A stretch of 64,000 nucleotides of DNA from Actinocorallia sp. API 0066 (GCF_020991275.1 NZ_JAJLQY010000016.1:105022-169021), one strand, 5' to 3'; positions 1-8,065 are shown, counted from the stretch's first letter. Notes: generated from the letters alone by a model not told the origin. A program made the numbers and translations.

Positions 1-52
1 AACCATAGGGCAGTCGCTAGGCGGTTCCGCCAATGCCGATTCTGAGATGCTC

Positions 53-88
53 TTGACATCTATCCCACCGGTTGGCCTACGGTAGGCA
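53..88 (+). promoter_or_regulatory. Possible promoter of the first gene cassette
   Basis: A perfect TTGACA lies at 53-58. About 19 bases on is a palindrome, CCTACGGTAGG (77-87), where a -10 element and an operator would sit. The -10 match is poor, so only the -35 box and the palindrome are directly supported. Confidence 0.3.
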
Positions 89-129
89 CACCGTAAATAA
101 ACCAAGGTTCGCGGTAGGTCAACCACAAC

Positions 130-171
130 GGCCCTGCCCGACGGAACCGGGAAGCTGCGTCGGGCAGGGCC
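130..171 (+). other. Leader hairpin upstream of the first small gene
   Basis: A perfect 13-bp stem, GGCCCTGCCCGAC at 130-142 with its complement at 159-171, encloses a 16-base loop. It lies between the putative promoter and the gene starting at 198. No T-run follows, so it may be a leader structure or attenuator rather than a classical terminator. Confidence 0.4.
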
Positions 172-197
172 TTGACCAGACTCTGGAGGTCTGATCC

Positions 198-638
198 ATG
201 ATCCATGCTAATGGCCATCCGGGGCTATACCCGGCTCTTCGGCCGGGCGACGACGGGCTTGCGCTGCCGGATCTGCGCGCCCGGTACGAAGGCGTTTTGA
301 TGTGGTTCGGGGAGGCCACGCGGCACTACTGGGCGCTGGTCGGCGGCCGGTTGGTCGAGGCCGGAACGCTGAGCGGCTTGGAGGCGTTGCTTCGCGAGTC
401 GGCCGCGCCGCACCGCTGGACGTCCCAGCCGGTGCGCCGTTCCGTCCCGCCGTCCGAGCCGACGCGCACCGGAACGCCGCGTCGATCGGACGTGCCGCCG
501 CTGCCTTACGCCGTCGCTCCTGGGATCGACCGGTGCGGCGTTCCGTCCGCCTTCGTGCCTACGTCTCCGGCTGTAGCCGGATCGGCGGGTTTCCACGGCC
601 GGGGTAGTTCGTGGCTCGCACCGGGGCCGCGCCGATGA
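198..638 (+). CDS. Hypothetical protein, first gene of a small overlapping cassette
   Basis: A 146-residue soluble protein of unknown function. The ATG at 198 is preceded by TGGAGG at 184-189 with good spacing. The first 70 residues (LYPALRPGDDGLALPDLRARY, then a Trp/Tyr-rich stretch) resemble short unnamed actinomycete proteins found beside XRE-type regulators; this is a weak impression, not a family assignment. The second half is Pro/Arg/Ser-rich and looks disordered, so the reading frame may be extended past an ancestral stop. It overlaps the next gene by ATGA. The gene pair and its spacing suggest co-translation. No catalytic motif is visible. Confidence 0.5.
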   Translation: MIHANGHPGLYPALRPGDDGLALPDLRARYEGVLMWFGEATRHYWALVGGRLVEAGTLSGLEALLRESAAPHRWTSQPVRRSVPPSEPTRTGTPRRSDVPPLPYAVAPGIDRCGVPSAFVPTSPAVAGSAGFHGRGSSWLAPGPRR

Positions 639-829
639 ACCGGGAGCCCGCCGCCCTTCAGACGCCGGTCTGGCTGGTGCCCGAGGTCGCCACAGGCGAG
701 CTGATGTTCACCCTGGACCAAGCCGCCGAACTCCACACCGTGCTTGGCTCTCTCCTGGCCGCGACCGGACGCCCCGCATCCGAGAGCACGGCGGGTACGA
801 GCGCACCGCCGAAGCCGGTCCAGCCGTGA
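635..829 (+). CDS. Small hypothetical protein
   Basis: A 64-residue protein whose ATG overlaps the upstream stop as ATGA, the reason for choosing this start over the in-frame GTG at 611. It contains a conserved-looking core (LVPEVATGELMFTLDQAAEL) and a Ser/Thr/Pro-rich tail. No signal peptide, membrane segment or cysteine is present. The stop overlaps the GTG of the next gene. I do not recognise the family. Its place in a chain of 4-base overlaps is the main evidence that it is a real gene. Confidence 0.5.
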   Translation: MNREPAALQTPVWLVPEVATGELMFTLDQAAELHTVLGSLLAATGRPASESTAGTSAPPKPVQP

Positions 830-918
830 CAGACCTGGTCGCTGCGGTCGTGATCGGCGTCCTGTTGGGGGTGCTGGCCGTCGTGGCGCTGGTGGTGTAT
901 CTGCGGGCGGGCCGGTGA
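826..918 (+). CDS. 30-residue single-pass membrane peptide
   Basis: This frame starts at GTG 826 (GTGA overlap with the preceding stop) and encodes 30 residues: a short polar start, about 20 hydrophobic residues (VAAVVIGVLLGVLAVVALVV) and a positive end (YLRAGR). It is a predicted one-helix membrane peptide. Its own stop overlaps the next GTG, so it sits exactly in the cassette. Function unknown. Length alone would not support a gene; the conserved overlap pattern and hydrophobic composition do. Confidence 0.45.
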   Translation: MTDLVAAVVIGVLLGVLAVVALVVYLRAGR

Positions 919-1184
919 CGTCGCTGGACGGGCCGGTGACCCGCGCCCGCAGCGCCGTTGAAGTACTCCGCCGTGCGCTGGCCGGGTCGGGGTGGGAGTA
1001 CGGGGCGTTGTGGGAGGTGCCGCGTGAGGAGTGGCCTTCCGGCTTGGCTTCGGCCTATGACGGCTACCGCGACGGCATGGCCGCGCTGATCGGGGTTCTT
1101 GCCCGCCATGACGGCAGGAACCCCGACGCGCTGGACGCCGATGAGCAGGCGCGGTACGCGCTGACCGCGTTGGCGTTGCTGTAG
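915..1184 (+). CDS. Small hypothetical protein
   Basis: An 89-residue protein starting at GTG 915, which overlaps the preceding stop. It is predicted to be largely helical and acidic to neutral, with WEYGALWEVPREEW followed by a helix containing YDGYRDGMAALIGVL. A longer open frame from 744 exists, but the overlap makes 915 the natural start. No known motif is seen. It closes a run of four genes joined by 4-base overlaps. Confidence 0.5.
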   Translation: MTSLDGPVTRARSAVEVLRRALAGSGWEYGALWEVPREEWPSGLASAYDGYRDGMAALIGVLARHDGRNPDALDADEQARYALTALALL

Positions 1185-1280
1185 CCGGTTCGCTCTCTGC
1201 CCGGGGAGGTGCCCGCCGGTTGTGGGGGCGTCTGTCCGGTTTCTTGATTCCCGTCGTACTCTTGAGGAAGGTGTGTGCGT

Positions 1281-1922
1281 ATGTCTGGGTCTGTGGCGAA
1301 TCTGGCGCGGTGGGGGGTGGTGCCGTACATCACGGCGTGGTCGTCGGAGGAGATGTTGCCCGTCACGTTCGTGCTCCGTGACGGGAGGCTCGCTTATGCC
1401 GATGAGACGGTGGTGGACCGTGATGGGGCGGGGGTGTTGTGGACGCGGGTGGGGTTCAGTCCGGGGGTGGGGGTTCCGGAGTTCAAGTCCGTGCACTTCC
1501 TGCGGCATCGTCGGGCGATGCGCGGGCGGCTGTGTCAGGTGTGTGGCACGCCCTGCGGCAGGAGCGCGCTGTGGATGCTGTCACGGGAAGAGTACGAGAG
1601 CGCGGAGGGGCCTTGGCCCGCGCCGGTGATGACGGCTCATCCGCCGGTGTGTCCGGGGTGTGTGGAGCGGTCGGGTCGCCTGTGCCCGCATCTGCGTGAC
1701 GGGTATGTGGTGCTGCGTCCCCGGCGAGTCGCTCCGGCCGCGATTTCGGGGATGCTCTACGGGCCGACCCGGGCCGGTCTGGTGCCCGCTGCCGCCGTCA
1801 CCATCGCGCACGACGACCCCCGTACCCGTCTGCTGAGCGCGGCCCAGCTTCACGTGACCTTGGAGGACTACGACGTCGTCAGTCTCGACAGCATGATCGT
1901 CACCGGTTCCCGAGGCGCGTGA
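1281..1922 (+). CDS. Hypothetical protein with paired CxxC-type zinc-binding motifs
   Basis: A 213-residue protein. The ATG at 1281 has GAGGAAG about 10 bases upstream; in-frame GTGs at 1275 and earlier are alternatives. Two cysteine clusters, CQVCGTPCG near residue 78 and CPGCVERSGRLCPH near residue 120, look like a structural zinc ribbon. The N-terminus (RWGVVPYITAWSSE) and this cysteine pattern recall proteins of actinomycete integrative elements and phage-like islands, but I cannot name a family. The gene lies 96 bases after the overlapping cassette and just before a junction into a broken transporter gene. Confidence 0.55.
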   Translation: MSGSVANLARWGVVPYITAWSSEEMLPVTFVLRDGRLAYADETVVDRDGAGVLWTRVGFSPGVGVPEFKSVHFLRHRRAMRGRLCQVCGTPCGRSALWMLSREEYESAEGPWPAPVMTAHPPVCPGCVERSGRLCPHLRDGYVVLRPRRVAPAAISGMLYGPTRAGLVPAAAVTIAHDDPRTRLLSAAQLHVTLEDYDVVSLDSMIVTGSRGA

Positions 1923-1962
1923 GGAGCGGAAGTGGGGTGCGTCCGATTGTCGCCGGTGGGCG

Positions 1963-2433
1963 GGCATCGCGCTCTGCCCGGAGAACCGCAGGCTGTTCCC
2001 CGACATGAGCATCGAGGACAACCTCCTCCTCGGCGCCTACGGGCAGCCGCGCCGGGTCAGGAAGGAAAGGCTGGCGCGCGCCTACGACCGGTTCCCCTGG
2101 GTGCGCGACCGGGCGGCCGAGCCCGCCGGACGGCTCAGCGGCGGCCAGCAGCAGTCCGTCGCGATCGCCCGCGCGCTCATGTCGGAGCCGCGCCTGGTCC
2201 TGCTGGACGAGCCGTCGAGCGGCCTGTCCCCGGTGGCGGTCGACGAGATCGGGGGCCTGCTCGCCGGGATCGCGCGGGAGGGCACCGCGATCCTCCTGGT
2301 GGAGCAGAACGTCAGGCTCGTCCAGGGCCTCTGCTCGACGGCGTGGGTCCTCGCGCACGGCGAGGTCACCGCGTCCGGGCCGGTCGCCGACCTCGTCAGC
2401 GCCGACGCCATCTCCAGCGCCTACCTGGGCTGA
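1963..2433 (+). pseudogene. livF: 5'-truncated branched-chain amino acid ABC ATPase (livF-like remnant)
   Basis: The frame reads GIALCPENRRLFPDMS and then continues as the C-terminal two thirds of a LivF-type ATPase. The signature LSGGQQQ, Walker B LVLLDEPSSGLSP and H-loop-region LLVEQNV are all present, and the end (ISSAYLG) is normal for LivF. The Walker A P-loop and everything before it are missing, and the sequence just upstream is unrelated. An ATG at 2005 could start a 142-residue peptide, but it could not bind ATP normally. No partner permease genes are nearby. This is the scar of a deletion or insertion whose edge lies at about 1930-1965. Confidence 0.8.
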
Positions 2434-2438
2434 GAGCC

Positions 2439-2483
2439 GACCGGTCCGCCGCCCCACGTGGGGTCGGCGGCGGCGGACCGGTC
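2439..2483 (+). terminator. Rho-independent-type hairpin after the livF remnant
   Basis: A 15-bp perfect stem, GACCGGTCCGCCGCC at 2439-2453 with its complement at 2469-2483, sits just after the livF stop. It can terminate plus-strand transcription. Confidence 0.6.
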
Positions 2484-2527
2484 AACCGCCGTCACGGGCG
2501 CCGCGAGACGGCCGTGACGAGTGAAAA

Positions 2528-2563
2528 GCCGCGGCCGTGGACCTGCCCGTCCACGGCCGCGGC
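2528..2563. terminator. Bidirectional hairpin between convergent genes
   Basis: A perfect 15-bp stem, GCCGCGGCCGTGGAC at 2528-2542 with its complement at 2549-2563 and a 6-base loop. It lies between the livF remnant and the convergent MFS gene and probably ends the minus-strand operon. Confidence 0.65.
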
Positions 2564-2578
2564 GCACCCAGTGGCTTG

Positions 2579-3982
2579 TTACCCCTGCGGCTCGGGGTCG
2601 GGGATGAGGACGGCGATGAGCGCGGCCAGCGCGGCCGCGATCGCGCACGCCAGGTAGAGGGCGTGGAAGTTGTCCAGCGGCAGCCGGTCCGCCGACATGA
2701 GGGCGGCGAAGGAGGCGATGCCGAGCGCGCCGCCGACCTGCCGTGCCGTCATGTTCATGCCGAGGCCCGCGGCGAACTGGATCGGCGGGAGGCTGGTCGC
2801 GGCGGTGGTGCCGAGGCCGGTGATGGCGAAGCCGAGGCCGCCGCCGCCCAGGAGGCTGGCCGGGACCCAGGCGCCCCACAGGTTGGGCGTCTCGTTGAAC
2901 AGGTCGGTCGCCATCATCGCGCAGCAGGCGGCGAACATCGCGGCGCCGAGCGCGACGATCCAGCGGTGCTTGGTCTGGTCGGTGATCCGGCCCGCGATCA
3001 CCGAGGTGACCATGGACGCGAACGCGCCGATGGACAGGGCGCCCGCGCTCTCCAGGATGCTCCACTGCCAGATCGTCGTGGTGAACAGCGCGCCGGACAG
3101 CAGCCACGCGAACATCGGCGCGCCGAACACGAAGTAGGCGATGTTGCAGAGGACGAACCTGCGCACCTTCCACAGGCCGATCTCGACGGCGGGGGACGCG
3201 TGCCGCCGCGACCGCGCCAGCGCGAGCCCGACGAGCACGAGCCCGCCGACGATCAGGCCGAGGGTCAGCGGGTCGGTCCAGCCCCACCGGTCGCCCTCGG
3301 TGAGCCCGGCGACCGCGCCGCCGATGCCGAGGGTGAGCAGGAGCGTGCCGACGACGTCGGGGAACGGAGTGCCGGGCGGCGCGTGCCGGGGCAGCCCGCG
3401 CAGGCCGCCCACCAGGAGCAGCACCCCGACGGGCACGTTGATGAAGAAGACGGCGCGCCAGTCGAACTGCTCGACGAGCACACCGCCGAGGGCCGGGCCG
3501 ACCACCGCGGAGAACCCGGAGATCGCGGTCCACGCGGCGACCGCGCGGAACAGCTTCTCGAACGGCGTGCTGGAGATGATGAGGGCGAGCGCGCTCGGAA
3601 TCATCGCGGCGGCGAACCCGCCCTGCAGGACCCGGCCCGCGACGAGCACGCCGGGGTCGGGCGCGAGCGCGCACAGCAGCGAGGCGAGCGTGAACCCGAC
3701 CAGCGCCGTGAGGAACACCTTGTGCCGTCCGACGGCGTCGGCGAGCTTGCCCGCCGGGGTCAGGAACGCGGCGAACACGATCGCGTAGGCGCTGACGACC
3801 CACGTGAGCGTGGACATCGGGGTGCCGGGGTAGTCGGCGAGGATGTCGGGGAACGCGATGTTCACCACCGACAGGTCGAGGAACGCCATGAACGTGGCGC
3901 CGGAGCACAGGGCGAGCACGAGCCCCGGCTTGATGGGGCGCGGTGGCGAAGCGGCTGTCTTGTCTACGGTCTCCGATGTCAC
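2579..3982 (-). CDS. MFS drug exporter, DHA2 (EmrB/QacA) type
   Basis: A 467-residue polytopic membrane protein. Motifs of drug:H+ antiporters are visible: DLSVVNIAFPDI in the first helix, WVVSAYAIVFAA, and GKLADAVGRHKV as motif A between helices 2 and 3. The motif C region (ISGFSAVVGPALGGVL) and WRAVFFINVPVG follow. About 14 hydrophobic segments fit DHA2. It is the last gene of a MOSC-TetR-MFS operon, 22 bases downstream of the TetR gene, so it is probably induced when that repressor binds ligand. Substrate unknown. A hairpin follows the stop. Confidence 0.85.
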   Translation of the reverse strand: MTSETVDKTAASPPRPIKPGLVLALCSGATFMAFLDLSVVNIAFPDILADYPGTPMSTLTWVVSAYAIVFAAFLTPAGKLADAVGRHKVFLTALVGFTLASLLCALAPDPGVLVAGRVLQGGFAAAMIPSALALIISSTPFEKLFRAVAAWTAISGFSAVVGPALGGVLVEQFDWRAVFFINVPVGVLLLVGGLRGLPRHAPPGTPFPDVVGTLLLTLGIGGAVAGLTEGDRWGWTDPLTLGLIVGGLVLVGLALARSRRHASPAVEIGLWKVRRFVLCNIAYFVFGAPMFAWLLSGALFTTTIWQWSILESAGALSIGAFASMVTSVIAGRITDQTKHRWIVALGAAMFAACCAMMATDLFNETPNLWGAWVPASLLGGGGLGFAITGLGTTAATSLPPIQFAAGLGMNMTARQVGGALGIASFAALMSADRLPLDNFHALYLACAIAAALAALIAVLIPDPEPQG

Positions 3983-4004
3983 CGGGAGCGGCCTCTCTGA
4001 GGGG

Positions 4005-4631
4005 TCAGGGTACGGAGTCAGGCCGGGTGGCCAGGGCGCGCAGCCGGTCGCGGATGCCGGCGCGTGCGCGTTCGTAGGCCAGGGGCTCGTCGAGCAGCAG
4101 CGCGGTGGAGTTCGCCGCGCAGGCGAGCGCGTCGAGCTCGAAGGCCACCTGGACGGGGTCGGCGGCCTCGGTGAGCTCGCCGAGGTGCCGCGCGTCCGTG
4201 ACGGTCTGCGCGCACAGCCGCAGCCAGTCGCGGCGCGCGTCGGCGAGCAGGTCGCGGATGCGGCCGGGACGGGCGTCGAACTCGGCGCCCGCCGCGTAGA
4301 AGAAGCAGCCGCCGGGGAAGACCCGGCGCTGCGAGTAGTCGAGCCAGCCGTCGCACAGGCCGAGCAGGCGCGGCAGGCCGGGTGGCAGGTTCAGGCCGGG
4401 CGCGATGACCTCGCGGGCGAACACGGCGCCCGCGGCGCGGATCACCGCGGCCTGGAGCTCCTCCTTGGAGCCGAAGTGGGCGAAGACCCCGCTTTTGCTC
4501 ACCCCGAGGTCGGTGGCGAGCCGCCCGATCGAGAGGGCTTCCAGGCCGTCCTGGGAGGCGGTCGCCATCGCCCGCTCCAGGATGCGCCGCCTGCTTTCGT
4601 TGCCCCGCGCGAGCCTGCCGTCCTGTGTCAT
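4005..4631 (-). CDS. TetR/AcrR-family repressor
   Basis: A 208-residue regulator. Residues 12-58 form the TetR DNA-binding domain (RRRILERAM, then LGVSKSGVFAHFGSKEEL as the helix-turn-helix). The ligand-binding half includes GGCFFYAAGAEFDARPG, typical of one TetR subclass. The start overlaps the upstream MOSC stop by ATGA, so an apparently longer frame reaching into the MOSC gene is not real. It probably regulates its own operon through palindromes near 5297-5307 and 5355-5366, and so controls the downstream efflux pump. Confidence 0.85.
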   Translation of the reverse strand: MTQDGRLARGNESRRRILERAMATASQDGLEALSIGRLATDLGVSKSGVFAHFGSKEELQAAVIRAAGAVFAREVIAPGLNLPPGLPRLLGLCDGWLDYSQRRVFPGGCFFYAAGAEFDARPGRIRDLLADARRDWLRLCAQTVTDARHLGELTEAADPVQVAFELDALACAANSTALLLDEPLAYERARAGIRDRLRALATRPDSVP

Positions 4632-5284
4632 GTCCGTAGCCCCGTCCTGTTCAGTCGCATCAGCACCCCGGCCCGCCACTGGTCGGCGAGTGCCGGTGTG
4701 GAGACCATACGCAGGAGTTCGGCGGGGTCGAACTCGCGCGCGTAGCTCGTGCTGAACAGTTCGTTGACGGTGGGGGCGCGCTCGTCGCGCTCCAGCAGCC
4801 GCAGCTCGCCGGAGGTCGGGACGGTGCCGGGCCGCAGCACCCGCAGGTACCAGCCGGTGCGGGCGGTGGTGATCATCTGCGCGACGGCCTCCTTGCGGCC
4901 CGCGCGCAGCCCGAACTTGAAGCAGGGGGAGCGCGGCTGGGAGACCTGCACGCGCGCCTCGCCCCAGGCCCAGACGTCGCCGATGCGGATCTCGTGCTCG
5001 TCGGGCCCGGTGACGCTGACGTTCTCGCCGACCCCGCCGGGGCCGAGGTCGTAGCCCTCGCCGGTCCAGTAGCCGTAGTGGGCGGCCGGGTAGAGGTAGA
5101 CGGCCTTGTCGGGGCCGCCGTGGACGGAGAGGTCGGCCTGGCGGTCGCCGTCGAGGCCGAACACGCCGAGGGCGAGCGACGGCCGGGTGACGGGCTCCTT
5201 GCGGATCGCGCTCAGCACGCGCCGCGGCCCGAGGGGCGCGGGGGTGCCGACGTAGACGCCGCCGACCGTCGAGATCTCGTTCAC
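4628..5284 (-). CDS. MOSC-domain protein (YiiM-like)
   Basis: A 218-residue protein of the MOSC family, sulfur-carrier domains related to the molybdenum cofactor sulfurase C-terminus. Seen: LGVFGLDGDRQADLSVHGGP with the conserved HGG, VGENVSVTG, and the likely catalytic cysteine in PRSPCFKFGLR, followed by GWYLRVLRPG. YiiM-type members reduce N-hydroxylated compounds with molybdenum cofactor; that activity is inferred from family only. It starts at GTG 5284 and is first in the operon with TetR and an efflux pump, which suggests detoxification. Confidence 0.8.
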   Translation of the reverse strand: MNEISTVGGVYVGTPAPLGPRRVLSAIRKEPVTRPSLALGVFGLDGDRQADLSVHGGPDKAVYLYPAAHYGYWTGEGYDLGPGGVGENVSVTGPDEHEIRIGDVWAWGEARVQVSQPRSPCFKFGLRAGRKEAVAQMITTARTGWYLRVLRPGTVPTSGELRLLERDERAPTVNELFSTSYAREFDPAELLRMVSTPALADQWRAGVLMRLNRTGLRT

Positions 5285-5291
5285 GGAAAAG

Positions 5292-5366
5292 AAAGTACGT
5301 ACGTTCGCATTGTTTTGTCAACGGACGAGCGCCGCCCTGAAGGCACTGGATCATACGAACGTTCGT
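5292..5366 (-). promoter_or_regulatory. Promoter and likely TetR operators of the MOSC-TetR-MFS operon
   Basis: Reading the minus strand, TTGACA (5321-5316) and TACTTT (5297-5292) are separated by 18 bases. The predicted start is then at or next to the GTG start at 5284, so the message would be leaderless. A 12-bp perfect palindrome ACGAACGTTCGT lies at 5355-5366. A related half, ACGTACGTTCG (5297-5307), overlaps the spacer and -10. These are good candidates for the operators of the operon's own TetR protein. Confidence 0.55.
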
Positions 5367-5411
5367 TCATAAAAGCGTCCAGGCACCGGCAGGGCGGCGC
5401 ATCCTGCCAGG

Positions 5412-6623
5412 TCAGGGCAGCGGGATGCGGCGGCCCGTCGTCACCTCGATGGCCTCCAGCGCCAGCGACAGCTCCACGAGGTCGCGCGGCGAGGTGACCG
5501 AACGGCCGGTGAGCCGCTCCAACCGCCGCAGCCGGTGCAGCACCGTGTTGCGGTGACACGACAGCACCGTCGCGGCCTTGCCCGCCGCGCCGTCCGCGGC
5601 GAGCCACGCGCGCAGCGTCTCCAGCAGCGGGTCGCGGGACGCGGGCTCCAGCGCCAGCACCGAGCCGAGCACCCGGTCGCACAGCCGGGCCGCGAGGTCG
5701 GGGTTCAGGCCGAGCAGCCCGGCCGCGAGCCTGTCCTCCAGCGAGACGACGTCGCGTCCGTCGGCCATGGTCCGGCAGGCCAGGTCGGCGAGCTGGCGCG
5801 CCCGGCCGATCTCCATGAGCCCGCCGACCTCGATGCTCACCGAGGTGCGCCGGCCCGGCCGGGGCCGGAACGCCCGGTGCACCGCGCCGACCGGCGTGCC
5901 CGCCAGGACCACGAGGCCGAGCGCGCACTCGCCGTGCATCCGCCAGATGACCCGGGCCTCGCCCACCCACGGCGTCAGCTCCGCGGGGCGCAGCGGCGGG
6001 CCGTCGGCGGCGGGCCGGTGGCAGATGACGGCGTAGCCGCCGCCCAGCGGCAGCGCGTAGCCCCGCTCGACGGCCTCGGCGAACGACTCGTCGGTCTCGC
6101 CGTTCAGCAGCGCGTCCAGCAGGTAGCCCGCCGTCCGCTGGTCCCGCGTGTCGCCGCGGGTGGCGCGCAGCGCGTCGAGCGCGGTGCTGGCGTGCTCGAA
6201 CGTGAGGTCCCAGACGCGGTCCACGAGCGCCGCGGCGACCTCCGGCGGGTGCCGCTCGTCGGCGCACCAGCGCGTCACCGCGCCCGCGATGGTCTGGCCG
6301 CCCAGATGGTAGGCGCGCTGGAGCGAGACGACGGGCACGCCCTGGTGCGCCCGGTGCCTGCCGACCGCACCCGGCCAGGCGAGCGCCTCCGCCGCGTCGC
6401 CGCGCATGGCGATGAGGCCGTTCTCCAGCGATCTGCGGACGAACTCCGGCGGGTCCTGCGGGGGGATGACGCCGTCGTTGTAGACGGGCTCCGCGGCGCG
6501 CAGCCCGGCCACGACCTGCTCGCCGAGCGCGTCCACCCGGTCCAGGAGACGCGTCGCCACCTCCTCCCTGATCCGGACGCCGGGGACGCCGAGCACGAGT
6601 TCGGACAACTGTCTGCCTCCCAT
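5412..6623 (-). CDS. PucR-family transcriptional regulator
   Basis: A 403-residue regulator. The C-terminal 60 residues are a PucR-type helix-turn-helix: TLRAWLAADGAAGKAATVL, then HRNTVLHRLRRLERLTGR. The middle is a GGDEF-like/RsbRD-type N-domain architecture common in actinomycete PucR proteins (QRAYHLGGQTIAGAVTRWC; TAGYLLDALLNGE). The ATG at 6623 is the only good start. It is divergent from the AraC gene and next to the biosynthetic operon, so it may control that operon, but no direct evidence is visible. Confidence 0.8.
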   Translation of the reverse strand: MGGRQLSELVLGVPGVRIREEVATRLLDRVDALGEQVVAGLRAAEPVYNDGVIPPQDPPEFVRRSLENGLIAMRGDAAEALAWPGAVGRHRAHQGVPVVSLQRAYHLGGQTIAGAVTRWCADERHPPEVAAALVDRVWDLTFEHASTALDALRATRGDTRDQRTAGYLLDALLNGETDESFAEAVERGYALPLGGGYAVICHRPAADGPPLRPAELTPWVGEARVIWRMHGECALGLVVLAGTPVGAVHRAFRPRPGRRTSVSIEVGGLMEIGRARQLADLACRTMADGRDVVSLEDRLAAGLLGLNPDLAARLCDRVLGSVLALEPASRDPLLETLRAWLAADGAAGKAATVLSCHRNTVLHRLRRLERLTGRSVTSPRDLVELSLALEAIEVTTGRRIPLP

Positions 6624-6635
6624 GGTGCGGAACCT

Positions 6636-6769
6636 GGCCAGAACATTTGTCGGACGTTAAGGATCGCAAATTTGCTGTAGCGGTGGAAACTCACGGGTAA
6701 CCAGATACGTCGCACTATATAAGCGGTCCCGGCGGACTCGTTTGCGGATCGGGGCCAGATATTTGTCGG
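6636..6769. promoter_or_regulatory. Shared regulatory region with a repeated 17-bp element
   Basis: Two nearly identical elements, GGCCAGAACATTTGTCGG (6636-6653) and GGCCAGATATTTGTCGG (6753-6769), flank the intergenic region of the divergent regulators. A palindrome, GCAAATTTGC, lies at 6666-6675, and an AT-rich TATATAAG (near 6716) is the best -10 candidate. The repeats could be binding sites for one of the two flanking regulators. Confidence 0.45.
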
Positions 6770-6825
6770 CCGGGGCCATCTGAGATTCTCGTGGGTGTCC
6801 TGCCCGATGCGTGAAAGGCGACCAG

Positions 6826-7836
6826 ATGCGCGCAGGTCCGACCAGGCTTCCGGTGCTCGGTACGGCGAGTGCGCACCTCATGGTCCAGTTCGCGGGTGAA
6901 CTGGGCGTGAGTCGGGAGCGATGTCTCGCCGACACCTGCGTCACCCCCGCGCAGCTCGACGACCCGGCCGCCACCATCCGGCTCGCCCAGGAGCTGACCA
7001 TCGCCCGCAACGTCGTGGACGAGCTCGGCTCGCTGCCGGGGCTCGGCTACCGGATCGGCCAGCGGTACCGGCTCACCGCCTACGGCGCGTGGGGATGGGC
7101 CATGCTCTGCTCCCAGACCGCGCGCGAGTCCCTCGCCTTCGCCCGCGACTACATGGACCTCTCCTACGCGCTGTGCGAGCTCACCATGCGCGACGTGGAC
7201 GGGCTCGCGCGGATCGACGTCGCCGAGGAGTGGCTGCCCGAGCGGCTCAGCGTGTTCTTCCGGGAGAAGTCCGTGGGCGCCGTGCTGCGCATGCTGGAGG
7301 ACATCATCCCCGAACGGGGCTGGCTGAAGGAGGTCAGGCTCGCCGCGCAGGACGGGCCCGCCGCGGACTGGCTGCGCGAGGCCGTCGGGGTGCCCGTGCG
7401 GTGCGGGAAGCCGGGCACCGAGATCGTCGTCTACGGGGAGCTGCTCGACCGGCCGCTGCCGCTCGCCAACAGCCAGGCGCGGCAGCTCTCGGAGTCGCTG
7501 TGCCGGGAGCTGCTCGACAAGCGGCGGGCGCTACTGACCGTGACCGAGAGCGTCCGGCAGTACCTCCTGCAGTGGCTCGCGGACTCGCCGACGCCCGCCT
7601 CGGCCGCCCAGTCGCTCGGCATCGGGCAGCGGACACTGCGCCGCAGGCTCGCCGAGGAGGGCACCTCGTTCCGTGAGTTGCACGACCAGGTGCGCCGGTC
7701 GCTGGCCGTCGAACTGCTCGGGGACGGCGTCCCGGCGGCCCGGGTGGCGCGCCGACTCGGGTACGCGGGACCCGCCGCGTTCACCCACGCATTTCGCCGC
7801 TGGCATGGCGTCGCGCCCAGCGAATTCCTCTCCTGA
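6826..7836 (+). CDS. AraC-family regulator with arabinose-binding-type N-domain
   Basis: A 336-residue regulator. The first 190 residues match the AraC-like N-terminal sensing domain of the OruR/ArgR-like group (GLGYRIGQRYRLTAYGAWGW is diagnostic). The last 90 residues are the double helix-turn-helix: ASAAQSLGIGQRTLRRRLAE, then VARRLGYAGPAAFTHAFRRW. The ATG at 6826 has GAAAGG 7 bases upstream. It is transcribed toward the biosynthetic operon about 230 bases away and is the strongest candidate for its pathway activator. The effector is unknown. Confidence 0.85.
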   Translation: MRAGPTRLPVLGTASAHLMVQFAGELGVSRERCLADTCVTPAQLDDPAATIRLAQELTIARNVVDELGSLPGLGYRIGQRYRLTAYGAWGWAMLCSQTARESLAFARDYMDLSYALCELTMRDVDGLARIDVAEEWLPERLSVFFREKSVGAVLRMLEDIIPERGWLKEVRLAAQDGPAADWLREAVGVPVRCGKPGTEIVVYGELLDRPLPLANSQARQLSESLCRELLDKRRALLTVTESVRQYLLQWLADSPTPASAAQSLGIGQRTLRRRLAEEGTSFRELHDQVRRSLAVELLGDGVPAARVARRLGYAGPAAFTHAFRRWHGVAPSEFLS

Positions 7837-8065
7837 ATGCCTGTTGGACGCCAATTCGAATAGCCCTGGCCGGGTGCCGGGACCTGCATTCACCCTGTGG
7901 ATCAAGCGGCTGACCTGTTCTTTCTCGCCGGGTTGTGCGCGAGCACACTAGAACGGTCCCGATCGTGTTCCCGCACAATTCGCCGAAGAAGCGTTGACTG
8001 CTAATTGTCCGACGTGTCAGGGTCGGGCCGTTCCCGCTGAATTCTCCACCCCGAGGGGGAAAGAA

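Noticed and set aside
2537..4000. Long plus-strand open frame of 487 codons
   Set aside because: It is antisense to a clear MFS gene and its sequence is Arg/Glu/Gly-rich with no family features, as expected of high-GC shadow frames.
7994..8065. Upstream start for the first methyltransferase of the cluster
   Set aside because: The 24 extra codons have no resemblance to the family and lack a good ribosome site, whereas TTG 8066 has GAGGGGGAAAG just upstream.
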